Source of the DNA: Diphasiastrum complanatum
Lineage: Eukaryota > Streptophyta > Lycopodiopsida > Lycopodiales > Lycopodiaceae
Assembly (NCBI GenBank): GCA_029204225.1
Contig: CM055100.1
Coordinates: 8,382,713-8,446,712 of the forward strand
Direction: 5' to 3'
DNA: 64,000 nt
Shown here: piece by piece, positions 10,302 through 21,384 of the stretch
Position numbering within the stretch: the stretch's first letter is position 1
How the letters are laid out: each line of letters opens with the position of its first letter
Notes under the pieces: generated by a model
Databases searched by the model: none
What the model was told of the DNA's origin: nothing
The model's input: the letters and a program-made list of their open reading frames with translations, nothing else
Position numbers and translations under genes: made by a program

Positions 10302-12515
10302 ATGGAGGACCATCTTGAAGAGTTACGAGCACTGACGGACGGAGAAGAGCTGACTCGAGAATACAGCTCTCGCATGCATCGAGATGCCACCAGGTCCAAG
10401 TCGAGAAAGAAAGAGCGTATGCACTCCACAGTGGCGCCCCTCCATGAAGAGATGGGTGGCCCTTCTGAACCTACACCAAGAGATGAACCCTTGCCAGAGG
10501 CACAACAGGACCTCTTTGAAGTGAAGATGCGGCAATACTTATCAAGCGCAATGACGGCTATGCTTAGCGAGGTGAAGAAGGATAGAGAAACCGAAAGGAA
10601 AGAATGGCAAACATCCTTGCGAGCCATGAATCTTACCCAAATTAACCTTGCTAGAGAAATGAGAGACGGGCTAACACAGCTCGAAGCCAGGTTTGAAGAG
10701 TTGGAAGCAACTAGGGAGAATGCAGTGGCGCCTCCTCCACAGATACCAAGAGAACCACGAGCGCGAACCACGGAGGGCCCAAGAAAGACTGCCAAAGTGA
10801 AAGCACCACCTACTTTCAAAGGAGAGCGTGATATTCGAGTTGTGGAAGATTGGTTGTTTCACATGGACCATTACTTCCGTCTAATGAACACTCCTGAGGA
10901 AGAAAGAACTGACTTGGCATTAGCATATTTTGAGGGCTACACTACAAATTGGTACCGGATGGCAGGAATGCATTTTCAAACATGGGACGCATTCAAAGCC
11001 GCGTTACGAGAGGAGTTCATACCGAAGGATTCACACATGAGATTGAGGACAGAATTATCGGGGCTCAAACAGAAAGGGTCATTGCGAGAGTACCTCAATA
11101 GATTCAGACAGAGTGTATGGGTTATTGAAGATATGTCCGAGGCGGACAAAACTCATTACCTATTGTCTGGAATGCAATCCTGGACCCGACGTGCGATAGA
11201 CAGCTACATGCCCCATGATTTCAATTCAACTATTCGAGCGGCTGAAATGGTTTGTGATTATGAGAGCACATTGGCACCAGCTGCTCCCGCAACCTCAACA
11301 AGAGTATTTAGTGGATCCAGACCGAGTCCGAGCTTCTTTTCAAGAGGGGACTCAGCTCCAAATGGCAACCAAGCCTCGAGTAGCGTGAATAAATTCCCAA
11401 CAAAAACAGGGTTTGGCAACCAAGGCAACAATGGAGGGAACATGTTCCAGAGAAGAAACAATGTTGGATCTTCGACTAGTCACAGCAACAGCTCACCAAC
11501 AGTGGGCAGTTCCATGCGTTGCTTCAACTGTCATCAGCAAGGTCACTCTTGGAGATCATGCCCCAAACCATTGAATAAGCAAATCATGGCTGCCATTGAA
11601 GGATTTGATAGGATGGAGAGAGAGGCATTTGATCAAGAAGATGGTGAACAAGATGATGAAGAGGACCCAGAAACGGATTTGACGGAGTCTGACCTGAATG
11701 CCTTGCAACAGATAGGGGCACTTGCGGCTTATCGTGAACATCTTATGGCGACTCCTGCGAGAGGATCCAAGTTATTGTACCTGAAAGGCTGTATTCAAGG
11801 CAGGATCATTTACTTCATGGTAGACCTGGGGGCGTCTCATAACTACTTGTCAGAAAAACTGACAGGAGAATTGGACATCCAATGTGAAGAAAATGTGACT
11901 CCTATTTGTGTGGAGACCGCGAAAGGTACAATGACCACTTGTAGATTGGCAACCAACTTACCAATCTCTCTGGGAGCCTGGAAGAATCGACTAACGTTCA
12001 CAATCTTGAAGATGGATGCCTTCGACGCTATTTTGGGATTAAGTTGGTTTAACGAACATGTGGTGGCCTTCTTGGCAAAAGGGGTTAACCTTGTGTTATT
12101 ATATAATGGCAGGAGACCTTGTGTCGTCAGAGCTGTGCCAGGGGACCAACTAGAAAAGAACGACACAAATGAACCTGAGCCAACCATTCCTCCCAATCTC
12201 ATTCACCTATTTAACGAAGGACAACCAACAGTGACAGACCAGCTGGCACGGGAACAAATGGAGCCAAAATTGCCTATAGTCTCTACATCAAAGGTGAATT
12301 CAAGTGCCGATGCAGAGCTCAAGGAGCTCACCTTGTGTGACCAAGCGAAAACTCATCTTTTTAATGAAAGACATCCAACAGTGACAAACCAGTTGACGCG
12401 AGGTCAAATGGAGCCAACATTGCCTGCAGTTTCTACGTCAAAGGTGAATCTAAGTGCCGATGCAGAGCTCAAGGAGCTCAACCTGGACGACCAAACGAAA
12501 TATCTAGAGTCCTAG
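10302..12515 (+). CDS. gag-protease polyprotein of the non-autonomous element
   Basis: A 737-codon intact ORF. Residues about 1-160 are charged and probably coiled. Residues about 170-300 (TFKGERDIRVVEDWLFHMD onward) match the retrotransposon gag capsid domain. A CCHC zinc knuckle lies at C407-C410-H415-C420. A retropepsin-like domain has its active-site motif at D508 as DLGASHNYLS, with leucine where Ser or Thr is usual. Residues 635-734 are two 50-residue tandem repeats. The frame then ends; no reverse transcriptase follows. Gag would form particles that package element RNA, with reverse transcriptase supplied by another element. The ATG at 10302 is the first in frame. Confidence 0.92.
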   Translation: MEDHLEELRALTDGEELTREYSSRMHRDATRSKSRKKERMHSTVAPLHEEMGGPSEPTPRDEPLPEAQQDLFEVKMRQYLSSAMTAMLSEVKKDRETERKEWQTSLRAMNLTQINLAREMRDGLTQLEARFEELEATRENAVAPPPQIPREPRARTTEGPRKTAKVKAPPTFKGERDIRVVEDWLFHMDHYFRLMNTPEEERTDLALAYFEGYTTNWYRMAGMHFQTWDAFKAALREEFIPKDSHMRLRTELSGLKQKGSLREYLNRFRQSVWVIEDMSEADKTHYLLSGMQSWTRRAIDSYMPHDFNSTIRAAEMVCDYESTLAPAAPATSTRVFSGSRPSPSFFSRGDSAPNGNQASSSVNKFPTKTGFGNQGNNGGNMFQRRNNVGSSTSHSNSSPTVGSSMRCFNCHQQGHSWRSCPKPLNKQIMAAIEGFDRMEREAFDQEDGEQDDEEDPETDLTESDLNALQQIGALAAYREHLMATPARGSKLLYLKGCIQGRIIYFMVDLGASHNYLSEKLTGELDIQCEENVTPICVETAKGTMTTCRLATNLPISLGAWKNRLTFTILKMDAFDAILGLSWFNEHVVAFLAKGVNLVLLYNGRRPCVVRAVPGDQLEKNDTNEPEPTIPPNLIHLFNEGQPTVTDQLAREQMEPKLPIVSTSKVNSSADAELKELTLCDQAKTHLFNERHPTVTNQLTRGQMEPTLPAVSTSKVNLSADAELKELNLDDQTKYLES
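12204..12503 (+). repeat. two tandem 150-bp repeats inside the gag-protease ORF
   Basis: 12204-12353 and 12354-12503 are in-frame copies, each starting with codons for HLFNE and ending near KELNLDDQTK or its variant. The tandem adds 50 residues after the protease. Several substitutions separate the copies, so the duplication predates this insertion. Confidence 0.9.
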
Positions 12516-12882
12516 GGGACTCATCCAGATGTGCGACCACAACGACATATCTGAGGCTTAAGGGAGCCGTGAGTACCTTTTTCTTTCATGTTAATAAAGT
12601 AAGCCGCATTTCTCATTGAGGAGTGAGCTTCAGTTTGATGTCTAAGTGCAGCAGCTTCACACAGGTTTTACGTAAGTGAACTAGATCCACACTTTTCCTG
12701 TGCTGGGTGTAAAACACAATATCATTACTCTGCTTTACAGTTGGTTTTCTTTGGCCGGTGAATCAAGCCCGTGCCCTTGTATATGTGACTAAAGTCTGGC
12801 CGGTGAATTAAGCCCGTGCCATGAGTCTTAGGTTCTAGTTTGGCCCTGATGAGGACATCAGCTTTCTCAAACGAGGGGAGGA
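12516..12882 (+). other. 3' untranslated region with purine tract
   Basis: No coding frame continues after the gag-protease stop. A 23-bp direct repeat beginning GGCCGGTGAAT lies at 12753-12775 and 12798-12820. The purine tract CGAGGGGAGGA ends immediately before the 3' LTR at 12883 and would prime plus-strand synthesis. Confidence 0.8.
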
Positions 12883-13802
12883 TGTTGTAAAGCTGACTTG
12901 GGTGCACCCAGCGTGCCCTGTAAGACTCAAAGGGGTGACACTCCCTAAGGTCCCAGAGCAAGTTAGAATGTCAAGGACTGAGCCTCCGACCTGTGGTGAG
13001 CCAGTCAAGTAGTCACAAAGTCATGAGCTAGCTCTGGAGCTCGAGTCATGGCCTAGTCATGAAAGCAGGTTGATTCGGCCGCCGGGACGGCTCCCGGGAC
13101 CCATGTCCGGGAGCCAGACTGATTCTGCCAGGCTTGCCAGGCTTAATCAGCAAAATAAAAACTAAGTCCTAAAAAGCGTGCTTTACCAGAAAGCACTATG
13201 TTTCAAACCAGAGGGGGTGCGCCGAATCACAGCAGAACTATAGGGGGAGTCCGGCAGACAGAAACTTGGGCAGCTCAACCAGCGCCAGGAATCCAGTCGC
13301 CAGGTCTCAGCTCCCTCTACCAGCACGAGCCAGGCACAATGCCCAGCACGTGTTGGTGGCCCCGAGACCGGTCAGTCTATGTATGAATGTAACCTCTTCC
13401 AAATCTAATAAAGTTGATCCTTGGGGATGATTACCATTTCGGTTTCGCCTCCGGGACTGGTCCAAGTGGAAGGACCCTTACTACAACCTTTTTGCGTCGC
13501 TGGCGCCTAAGGGTCCCTGTCATCGACATGGGGCTTGCCGCTATGCCAATTGGTCAGTTTGGCGACCACTATGCCTTGGGATTCATGTGTGGCTTGTCTT
13601 TGCCTTTGGTTACCTTTTGGGGACGGATTCTGAGTTGGCTTTCGGGTTGGTTGGGATTCCAGTTTTCTTAAGTCTGAATGGTTAAGCTTGTTACGATTCT
13701 GAGTTGGTTTTTACGTAAGTGCATGATGGATGAATGTTAGACTTAAGCGCGTGTTGGGGAAACCGCTCAAGTCCCCGCGCCCTTTGAGGCGCCGGCGCAA
13801 CA
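12883..13802 (+). repeat. 3' LTR of the non-autonomous element
   Basis: A 920-bp copy of the 5' LTR with no insertion or deletion and no difference that I could see. It ends CAACA and is followed by the GGCTG duplication. Confidence 0.95.
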
Positions 13803-13860
13803 GGCTGCTTATGTCAATCAAAACTTTTCACAGCAAGTGTTATTGAGGGATGGAAATAAG
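13803..13860 (+). pseudogene. eIF3d fragment, 3' piece
   Basis: After the duplicated GGCTG the frame resumes the eIF3d sequence with AAYVNQNFSQQVLLRDGNK, which joins in phase with the piece ending at 8548. Similarity stops abruptly at 13860. The next codons (IDYQL, stop) are not eIF3d and there is no GT donor at the boundary, so the host fragment was already truncated before the retrotransposon landed. Confidence 0.8.
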
Positions 13861-14630
13861 ATCGATTACCAATTGTAAATGATGTTGTTTTGTTAAAACA
13901 TTGGGATACTTCCTTTAAGAGTGAACTACATCGATGGTCTTCTGGCGTAGGTAATTAGATTGCTTACACATGAATCCTGTAATATCTATATATTTCGTCA
14001 ATCGCGACATGCACTATGGATTGTGCTCTAGGTGTGGCATCAAAACAAAAACAACTGTGTTCAATTTCCTAGGCCCAATAGGATATTTCGCCTCACTGGG
14101 TTCCATTTAGCTTTTTTCCGTATTCCAAGAGGTCAGGATCCAAAATTTATCAAAAATCATCTTATGAGAAAACCTCGACATTCATATTAGTTACAACACA
14201 TACTCTGCATAAAGAAATTCAACTCCAATTGGTTACGCTCAATTGTGATAATAATCATGATTCTAAGATGATATCAATATTATGTTCAAAATGAATAGAG
14301 TGTCGCTCATCAAATGTTCACAAACATTAATATTTTTTCACAACATTAGGACATATATATAACAAATCGCTTAAGACTTTATAAACTAATTAATGTCCAA
14401 AAATTTTATGTGACATCAAATTATAGATTTACATTTGTCATTTTTTTTAAATCACAAAATTCTTTTAAACACATGGTCATTTTGTACCACAATATCAAGT
14501 CATTAACTTGTCTTATATCAAATTAAAACATAATTGATATTCATTTGTCCTTTTTAAAAGATCTTCAAAATCTTAAAAGAAACTTGATCCTCGTGTACCC
14601 AAAATATCTCATATCACTCACATGTTTTGT
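13861..14630. other. no gene recognised; AT-rich spacer
   Basis: Very AT-rich and without a credible frame. It ends near the poly-T/poly-A at 14645 next to the F-box pseudogene. Confidence 0.5.
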
Positions 14631-14633
14631 CCT

Positions 14634-15245
14634 TCAAAATTCATATAAAAAAAAAAACATTTTGTTACTCATATTTTTCCTCCCGGGTTGAGTTATATAA
14701 CTTCGGTAGAGTTCAAACTGTTCCCGCTCGTACGTCGCATAATCCAGAACTGGTGAATAACTTGTTGCACACACCAATCCATCTGCGGAGGCAATTTTGT
14801 GCCACATACAGTTCCGCCGATCCCTTGAACGCATAAGCGGAAGCGGAAATTTATACCACCTGTTGCTGATAGGATCGTAAGCCCATGGGACACCACTGTC
14901 CCCTTTCGAGTAGAGCCATTTAGCTAATAATATATACCAAGGACGAGGGGGCTGAGATGGGTCGTATGCCACTGGTACTAACCGTGCTGTAGTTGCAAGG
15001 ATCCGGTTTAAGCGACGGCAAGCGTAATTAGCGATGAACGTTCCTCCCTTACGAAGGGGCATATTCGAGATTACTTGCATGAACGTATCATCTCACATCT
15101 TCTTTAACAAAAATAGGGGCAGATCTCTCTCATCAATGTCCTCACTATCATCATCCTGCTCATTCTGGTTCACCACTAGTCTGGGTGGCACACATCTGGG
15201 TAAACTGAACAAGTGATAATTAGGTTCCATATCAGTATCAGCCAT
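14634..15245 (-). pseudogene. F-box protein pseudogene, N-terminal half (copy 1)
   Basis: On the minus strand an ATG at 15245 opens a frame that is acidic (EQDDDSEDIDERD). It meets TGA at 15093-15095 (codon 51), inside what should be the F-box. The same frame then continues with QVISNMPLRK and ACRRLNRIL, a recognisable F-box, followed by a segment shared with the copy at 36307 (AYDPISNRWYKFPLP, then MWHKIAS). F-box proteins tether substrates to SCF ubiquitin ligases. Compared with copy 2, a deletion of about 39 bp fused two AAGTT sites near 14690, and homology ends shortly after. The gene is broken by both the stop and the truncation. Confidence 0.7.
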
Positions 15246-16110
15246 GCGCTCGCTCTCTCTCTCTCTCTCTCTGCTCTCCCTCTGGCTCTCTGCCCCCTGT
15301 CTGTCCTGCGCTCTCTCTTTTCCCTCTCCGGCTCTCTCTCTTCTCCCGCGCTCTCTCTCTTCTCTCTCTCTCTCTCATGTCTATATATCTCTCACTCTCA
15401 CTCTCTCTCAAACCTAAAAAACACCCTAAAATATAAAAAACATCTCTTTATCATTATCATTGTCCTCTTGTACCTTTCTATATTTCTAAAACAAATTACT
15501 TTTAATAATTTCTAAGTCACATGTTCTCTCTCTAAAAAATTTTAAATGCACATCTCATTTTCAACCCATTTCAAATGCAGTTCACATGCCCTTCAAATAA
15601 ATTTTAGGGCAAACGTGGACCAATGAGAATATACAAAACCTTTTTTTGTCTATCAATGCCCACATGTGGACCAATGAGGATATACAAAAACTTTTTTGTC
15701 TATCATTGCCCACAGTATCTCTCGCTCTGTCTCTATCTCATTTACATTAAAAACTGATGCGCACTTTATCTCATTCAGATTAAAAACGTAAAAAAAAAAA
15801 GATGGGCCCTATATTATTTTGCATAAAAGAGGCTTTCCGAGCATTTCTTTAGGATAATTCGAAACAAATTTCCAGAGCACTGCTTCGGGGAGTCCGTCGC
15901 TATACTTCCTTTGGCATGAATATTAGGTGTTTTTGGGGCTTTTATTATATTCCGTAACAAGCTTCCCAAAGATTCCGGCCATAATTTTAAAGAGAAATGT
16001 ATTAGATAGTTGCCAACATTCCTAGTATATGCAATTACATGTGATAAGGTTTTATTGGTTGGGCCATTATTATATACACCAGTCCTCAAAGAGCTCTTGG
16101 CCTTTGCCAA
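15246..16110. repeat. CT-rich tract and duplicated 57-bp segment
   Basis: 15247-15420 is dense CT/TCTC sequence that may be the untranslated leader of the adjacent F-box pseudogene. 15605-15715 contains two close copies of a segment built on GTGGACCAATGAG, then ATATACAAAA and TTTTTTGTCTATCA. No coding sequence is evident. Confidence 0.6.
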
Positions 16111-16124
16111 TTGCTAGGTGATTG

Positions 16125-16173
<49 letters not shown>

Positions 16174-16900
16174 GCTTTTTGTTTTTTTTTTAATAGTTGC
16201 ATTTCACTTCTAATAACTTTTTCTCTAAATTTTCTTGCTTGTTGCTTTTTTCCCCTTCATGGTCGCAAGCACTACCTTCAAAAAATTGTGTCATGTTATT
16301 TTGGTATCCATTAGAGAAATTTTGAATCCAAAAAAGGGTTTTGACGAGTTTCTTCTACCCATGATCCAACAAAATGGTAGCACATGGTGTGCTACTCTTT
16401 TTATGCCACTACATGATATTTTAAGAACAAGAATTGTGTTTTGATGCATACTTAAAAATTTGACTATCCATCAAATTCTAAATACGTCCATCACAAAAAA
16501 TACTTGGTTGGCCTTGCCTTGCAAAGGCAATACAATGTGGTGAGGCTGGTCAATGGAGTAAGAAAAAAAGTGAACATTAAAGATATGTTTTGTGGTCTGA
16601 GCCTAAACCTTAAAGGACTGAACTTTTGTTGAAGGCCAAAGTAACATGCTTGAATGATCTTGAGACTAAAAAGGCAGCTTTATTATGCATGGATGTTGTG
16701 CTGAAAAAGCATTTTCTTTATCATGCATGGATGTTGTGCTAAGAAATCATTACATAACAAACAACTATCTATTTTTTGGTTTTTTTCCCGAAAACCTTTT
16801 GGTCATCTCGCAGAGCTGATTACAAAAAAATTGTTCATGCATTTCGTGAGAAAGGAAGAACTATATATTGTCTGAGAAATTTGGGCATTTAAAAAAAGCC
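16111..16900. other. (CT)n tract and unrecognised open stretch
   Basis: (CT)n lies at about 16131-16171. A 70-codon plus-strand frame at 16235-16444 has no family resemblance. 16670-16745 has two copies of TTATCATGCATGGATGTTGTGCT in slightly different form. Nothing convincing as a gene. Confidence 0.4.
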
Positions 16901-16914
16901 AAATCCACCAAATT

Positions 16915-17451
16915 GTGTTTGTTGGACCAAACAATCATTTGCGACGTTCCACAAGGTCGGATCATCGAAAATTGGAAAGAATCTTTGAAACACATGCTAA
17001 AACAAAGGCGATCGGCAATGAGGTACTTTTAAGATTATTCCCTTTTCCATACTTAATATCATTGTCTACCACACAAGTAGCAAACAATTTGACAATTGGA
17101 TCGATATTTTAGGTTGAAGGAACATTGGTAGTGACTGGAATCAATCAAAGTTTATACGAGATCGCCTGCTCAATTTTTATAATTTCAAACTTTGTAAACA
17201 AAGAAAGCTCAACATATTGTTGCCTCTGTCTGAAAGAAACAACCGCAGTAAAAATTGGAAATTTACGAACAAAGGTTGTGAAATTGGATGGCTCGTCAAT
17301 TGATGTTACTTTAAAGGATACATGGTTTGATTCAATTTTGGAGCTAGGAACGCCATTTATACGGTTCTTTGAAGGCGACAAAAAAGGACTACATTTAAAA
17401 CTTATGCAAGTGAACATCAAAGGCAAATTTGCACAAATGCCAGTGGTATAA
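16915..17451 (+). CDS. unrecognised two-exon gene-like piece
   Basis: A frame from ATG 16915 reaches a GAG|GTACTT donor at 17022 and resumes after ATATTTTAG at 17113, continuing in phase to a stop at 17451. The second part has a Cys-rich YCCLCL and alternating hydrophobic residues, as in small beta-rich domains. I do not recognise it. In the first part another frame is equally open, so the true reading is uncertain. Confidence 0.3.
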
Positions 17452-17459
17452 TCATTGGC

Positions 17460-19384
17460 TTTGATAGATTGAAGTTAATAGCAAAGTAAAATAGACGATG
17501 TCAATTAGTCCTCGTAGATGAAAGCAAATATTGAATTAAACAAGATTATCTATATAGTCGATTCAATTGTCAGGATTTTGTTGTTTTTTACTTAGCTTCA
17601 GAAGCGTTGTATTTTAATGACCAGCAATATTTGCACAAATGCCTATGGACCAAAAGACTATATAGATCCTTAATTTGGCCATCATTTATTTTGCATTTTG
17701 GCCTAATGCCATTCTCAACGACTAATGGAAAAGACAAAACAATCAAATGTAAGAAATATGTCTTTGTCTGGACGTGAGTTGTGAAAATGTTACAAAAAGG
17801 CCTTTAAGAACTTAGGATAGGCCTTCACCCTCGAGTTCACAGTTTGGTATCAGAGCTATGGTTTAAAATTTTATGAACTTGATATGAAGACCTTGTATGT
17901 TCATGCATGTAGAAGAACATAAAGCTCCACTTGATGTTTAAGAGGCCTTGTGCTTCAAAAAGCAAGACCTGCTTGGAAAAGACCAAGACTCTTGCTAGGC
18001 TTGATGAAGAACTAGATGACAACAAAACACTAGAAGCCTACTTGCAAAGAACTAGAAGGTCATGTTTAGAGTATAGAAGTATTGCTTCTTAGAAATGATT
18101 TCTTGAATTAAGATGGACCCAGATTTCATCTTTTGAAATCATGAATAGGAAGTTAAATCTCCTAAGACATTATGTAAAACCATGACTAGTATGACAACAT
18201 ACTAAGGAGGAACGAGACTGAAAATTTTAAGACCACTTCACCTTATCCCATTCCTGAATCCCCCAAATAAACAATATACTATGAAATTTATAGATTAAGA
18301 GATCTGAGATAGATCAAGGAGCTGAAAAGATTTTTCACCCAAAGCTGATCCTAACATATAAGATCAAATCTGAAAGAAAGAAAGTTTAAGAAGCATTCAA
18401 TTATGGATGCAAGATGAATGGAAGAAGAATTCTTCCAAGAATATCAAGAAATTTTTTAAAAGATTGAAGACTCTTAGCTGAGAAATTTTCATTGAGGACA
18501 ACGCTCTATGTGTTGAATTGAGTAACAAGCATTGATACTTGTAGAACTAAGAATCTTCTATGAACCATGTTTGATGTTATTATGAATATTGACCTTTCTT
18601 TGAAGGGATGTGCAGGTACACACAAATGCACCTGAAGAATCAAAACAAGAATAAGAAGCCCTATGGGCTTAAGGACTGACCTCTCTTTGAGGGTATGTGC
18701 AGGTACTCGAGAAAGTGCCAGAAGAAACAAGAATCAAAACAAGAAGCTTTCTAAGCAAAATAAAGCAGGCTTTTGAAAAAGTCTATAATGAAGGCTCAGT
18801 AGAGTCTATAAAGAAGGCTTATTACTAAGTCTATAATGAAGGCTCAGAGGAGTATATAAAGAACAAGACAAGGCCTAGGGTCTGATCACCCTAGTGACTT
18901 GTTCCACCATGATTGATGATCGGCAACCTCTAGAAAATAAGTGCCAATGACCATGATTAAGGATGGGCAACCTCTAGAAAAAAGGGCATAGGAATTGATG
19001 GACATTATGCAAAACAAGATGGACATATACCTTGGCTCTTCCGGAAGATTGCACTTGGGTGAATTCCCAAGTTGTAACCATGTAAAATTATATGTAATTA
19101 AAAGTCAAGTTTGAACCTTGTACCACCTACCTCCCACCTACTTTTCCTCATGCATTCTAGGATATTTGACACCTAGAATATATTAATGGGGCACCCTCCT
19201 ACACTCTCACTTCATGCCAAATCATCATAATAACTCTCCCAAGCCAATACACATCACCCTTTTTTCCTCCCTAACTAATACACCTCATCCATGCACTCCA
19301 CTTCACCCTAAGTCCAACTGGAGTCTTCCTCACAGCTCATGCACTTGAACTTGACACCTCGCTCACTTTGGAAGGACTCTCCAC
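17460..19384 (+). mobile_element. LTR-retrotransposon leader remnant
   Basis: A primer-binding site TGGTATCAGAGC at 17845-17856 follows a sequence ending TTCACA at 17841, as at the end of an LTR. The next kilobase is non-coding leader-like DNA with repeated motifs: GACCTCTCTTTGAGG-type words, twice with GTGCAGGTAC, and GGGCAACCTCTAGAAAA at about 18925 and 18965. No gag or pol is recognisable. The left LTR boundary is not clear. It ends at the copia insertion at 19385. Confidence 0.5.
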
Positions 19385-20120
19385 TGTGAAGAATTGAAAA
19401 AGATTATCTATGTTAGATATAGGGGTCTTATGTTTTTTACATCAAGCATCTAGGTGTAGGATGTTGATAGGAATAAATTTGGCATAGATGGCAAATTATG
19501 CATTTCCACTTGTAATGCCACTATTGAGCCAAAATAGAGTAAGAGGCTAAACACTTGCTAATTAGAGTGTAGACAAGTGTAAAGTTTTTGTTTGATGAAT
19601 TCCAAGAGGTCCAATAGGATTTAGAGGTGGAACCTTGTGAGGTCCAATAGGAAATTGAGGTGTGCTTGAATATAGTCCAATAGAATTAAGAGGTGCATAG
19701 ATCAATGATCCAATAGGATCAAGAGGTGACAAAATAAATCCGATCATAGTTAAGCATAGTCGTAGCTTGTGGACCTACTAGTATAATTGTACTCCTCATT
19801 TTGAATGCAACTGATTTGGTGATTTCATGGATTTTGTGAGTTATTGGATTTCTAGCTTTCTCTCTCTACCCGAGAGCTCATGATGCATTTTCTCTCTCTA
19901 CCCGAGGAGAGCAGCTTGTTTTTACTGAGAATATTTTTTGAATACTTCCCACACGTGTGAGTGAGAGTTGGAAGTGATTGAATGCATGTAGTAGTGTGTT
20001 TTTGCCATAGGATTCAAGATTGATCTTGAATCTCAATCTAGTCTTGATCTTGGTGCATTTACACACCTTAGGAGATCACAAGTACATGTAGTGGACAGTC
20101 CACACATGTGAAATTCAACA
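19385..20120 (+). repeat. 5' LTR of the copia element
   Basis: Contains two copies of a TTTCTCTCTCTACCCGAG motif near 19858 and 19890, and a run of short units around GTCCAATAG. The right end CAACA is followed at once by the primer-binding site. Confidence 0.95.
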
Positions 20121-20132
20121 TGGTATCAGAGC
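20121..20132 (+). promoter_or_regulatory. primer-binding site of the copia element
   Basis: TGGTATCAGAGC directly abuts the LTR end and matches the plant initiator methionine tRNA primer type. Confidence 0.9.
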
Positions 20133-20861
20133 CTACCTAAGGTTACCATGCATTTTGATCCATCTAAGTGAAAAATTTTCATCAATCTTGAGCTAGAAGT
20201 TGGCAAGGCCCATTTTCCTAGCTATCTTGTTCAATCTTGGATCAAAAGAGATCAAAAGGACATTGATAGTACTGTACGGAATCAGGTGCTCAGACACGTG
20301 TGAGGAACATCCAATTTCAGTTTGGAAGTTCTCTCTCATGTTTGATCCATTTATCTTGCTTGATAGCTTGTTTTGAAGCTATTTTTGTCTAGTTTTTGTT
20401 GCAATCAGTTTCATTCCATTTGGTTGAGCCACTCAAAAGTTATAAGCTTTTGAAGAGGGTTAGGTAGGGCACCTAGACCTGGGTGGACACATTTGGTTTG
20501 GTCAAGAGATTGCTTGGTTGATCCAAAATCACAGTTGTATGCTTGCCAATCTCATCTATATGTGATCTAGGCATTGTTTTGAGATCTTAGCCATTTTGTT
20601 TCATGCAATATCATTGTATTTGAGTCAAATTTGGTTTCTTAGTGTATTTCACACGTGCTAAGAGTGTTAGATCCTAACTTTGCCTATACTCCATCATTTG
20701 ATGTGAAATAGATCTTGTTTTAGAGAGATTTGAGTAGCTAGTGAGAATCAATTCACAAATTGTTGTAAGATCTTTCATAGGAGGAGATAGTACTCAATTA
20801 TTGGATCCTATTGAAAATGTGTAACAACATTTATTGTTCATCATTTGAGTTTTTTTCACTT

Positions 20862-21341
20862 CAAATGTCTTCAATGGGTTCATCCTTGTTGGAACCAAGT
20901 GAAAGATTGACCACTTCAAATTATTCAATTTGGAAAATGAGGATGGAGTCCATCTTGATCCTTCAAGATGTGATGGACATAGTTCTTGGCCTTGAAGAAG
21001 AACCACAAGTTCTTCAAGAGGTTCAAAAATACAAAAAGAGAGCTAGGATGGCTCTCCACTACATTAAGATGAATGTCTCTAATGAGATATTGAGGGAGAT
21101 AGGTACTTGTACAACAACCAAAGAAGCTTGGGATTGTCTCAAGACTATCTATGAGGCTAGGAATACCTCTAGGCTTCTCACTCTTAGGAATCAAATCTTT
21201 CAAAGTAGCCAAAAGAGTGATGAGAGTGCATCTAGTTATGTTTTGAGAGTAAAAGATATTCATAGAGAGCTTGATTGCATTGGTGATTCCATCAATCAAA
21301 ATGAGCTAGTTCAAGTCATTCTCAATGGCTTGAGAATTTGA
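20862..21341 (+). pseudogene. copia gag, 5' part, ends at a frameshift
   Basis: From an ATG at about 20862 the frame encodes the copia gag start (ERLTTSNYSIWKMRME) and the capsid-like domain with IFQSSQKSDESASSYVLRV and VQVILNGL. It terminates at TGA near 21339. The natural continuation lies in another frame from about 21345, consistent with loss of about two bases within a GAGA run. The break separates the capsid domain from the zinc knuckle and pol, so this copy cannot produce the normal polyprotein without frameshifting. An in-frame ATG at 20811 also exists. Confidence 0.85.
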
Positions 21342-21384
21342 TAACCTTGTCCAATCCTATGCCATTAAGGAGGAGCTACCAAGT

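Larger units (their letters stand above)
8549..13802 (+). mobile_element. young non-autonomous LTR retrotransposon (gag-protease only)
   Basis: Two 920-bp direct repeats (8549-9468 and 12883-13802, constant offset 4334) look identical by eye and start TG, end CA. The 5-bp sequence GGCTG flanks both sides (8544-8548 and 13803-13807). A primer-binding site TGGTATCAGAGC follows the 5' LTR and a purine tract precedes the 3' LTR. The 3.4-kb interior encodes one gag-protease ORF (10302-12515) and nothing resembling reverse transcriptase, RNase H or integrase. This is the architecture described for TR-GAG-type elements, which depend on enzymes from a partner. LTR identity and the clean duplication imply a recent insertion. 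Confidence 0.95.

Noticed and set aside
10247-10871. 190-codon minus-strand frame opposite gag
   Set aside because: It is the shadow of the gag-protease ORF, which has recognisable domains.
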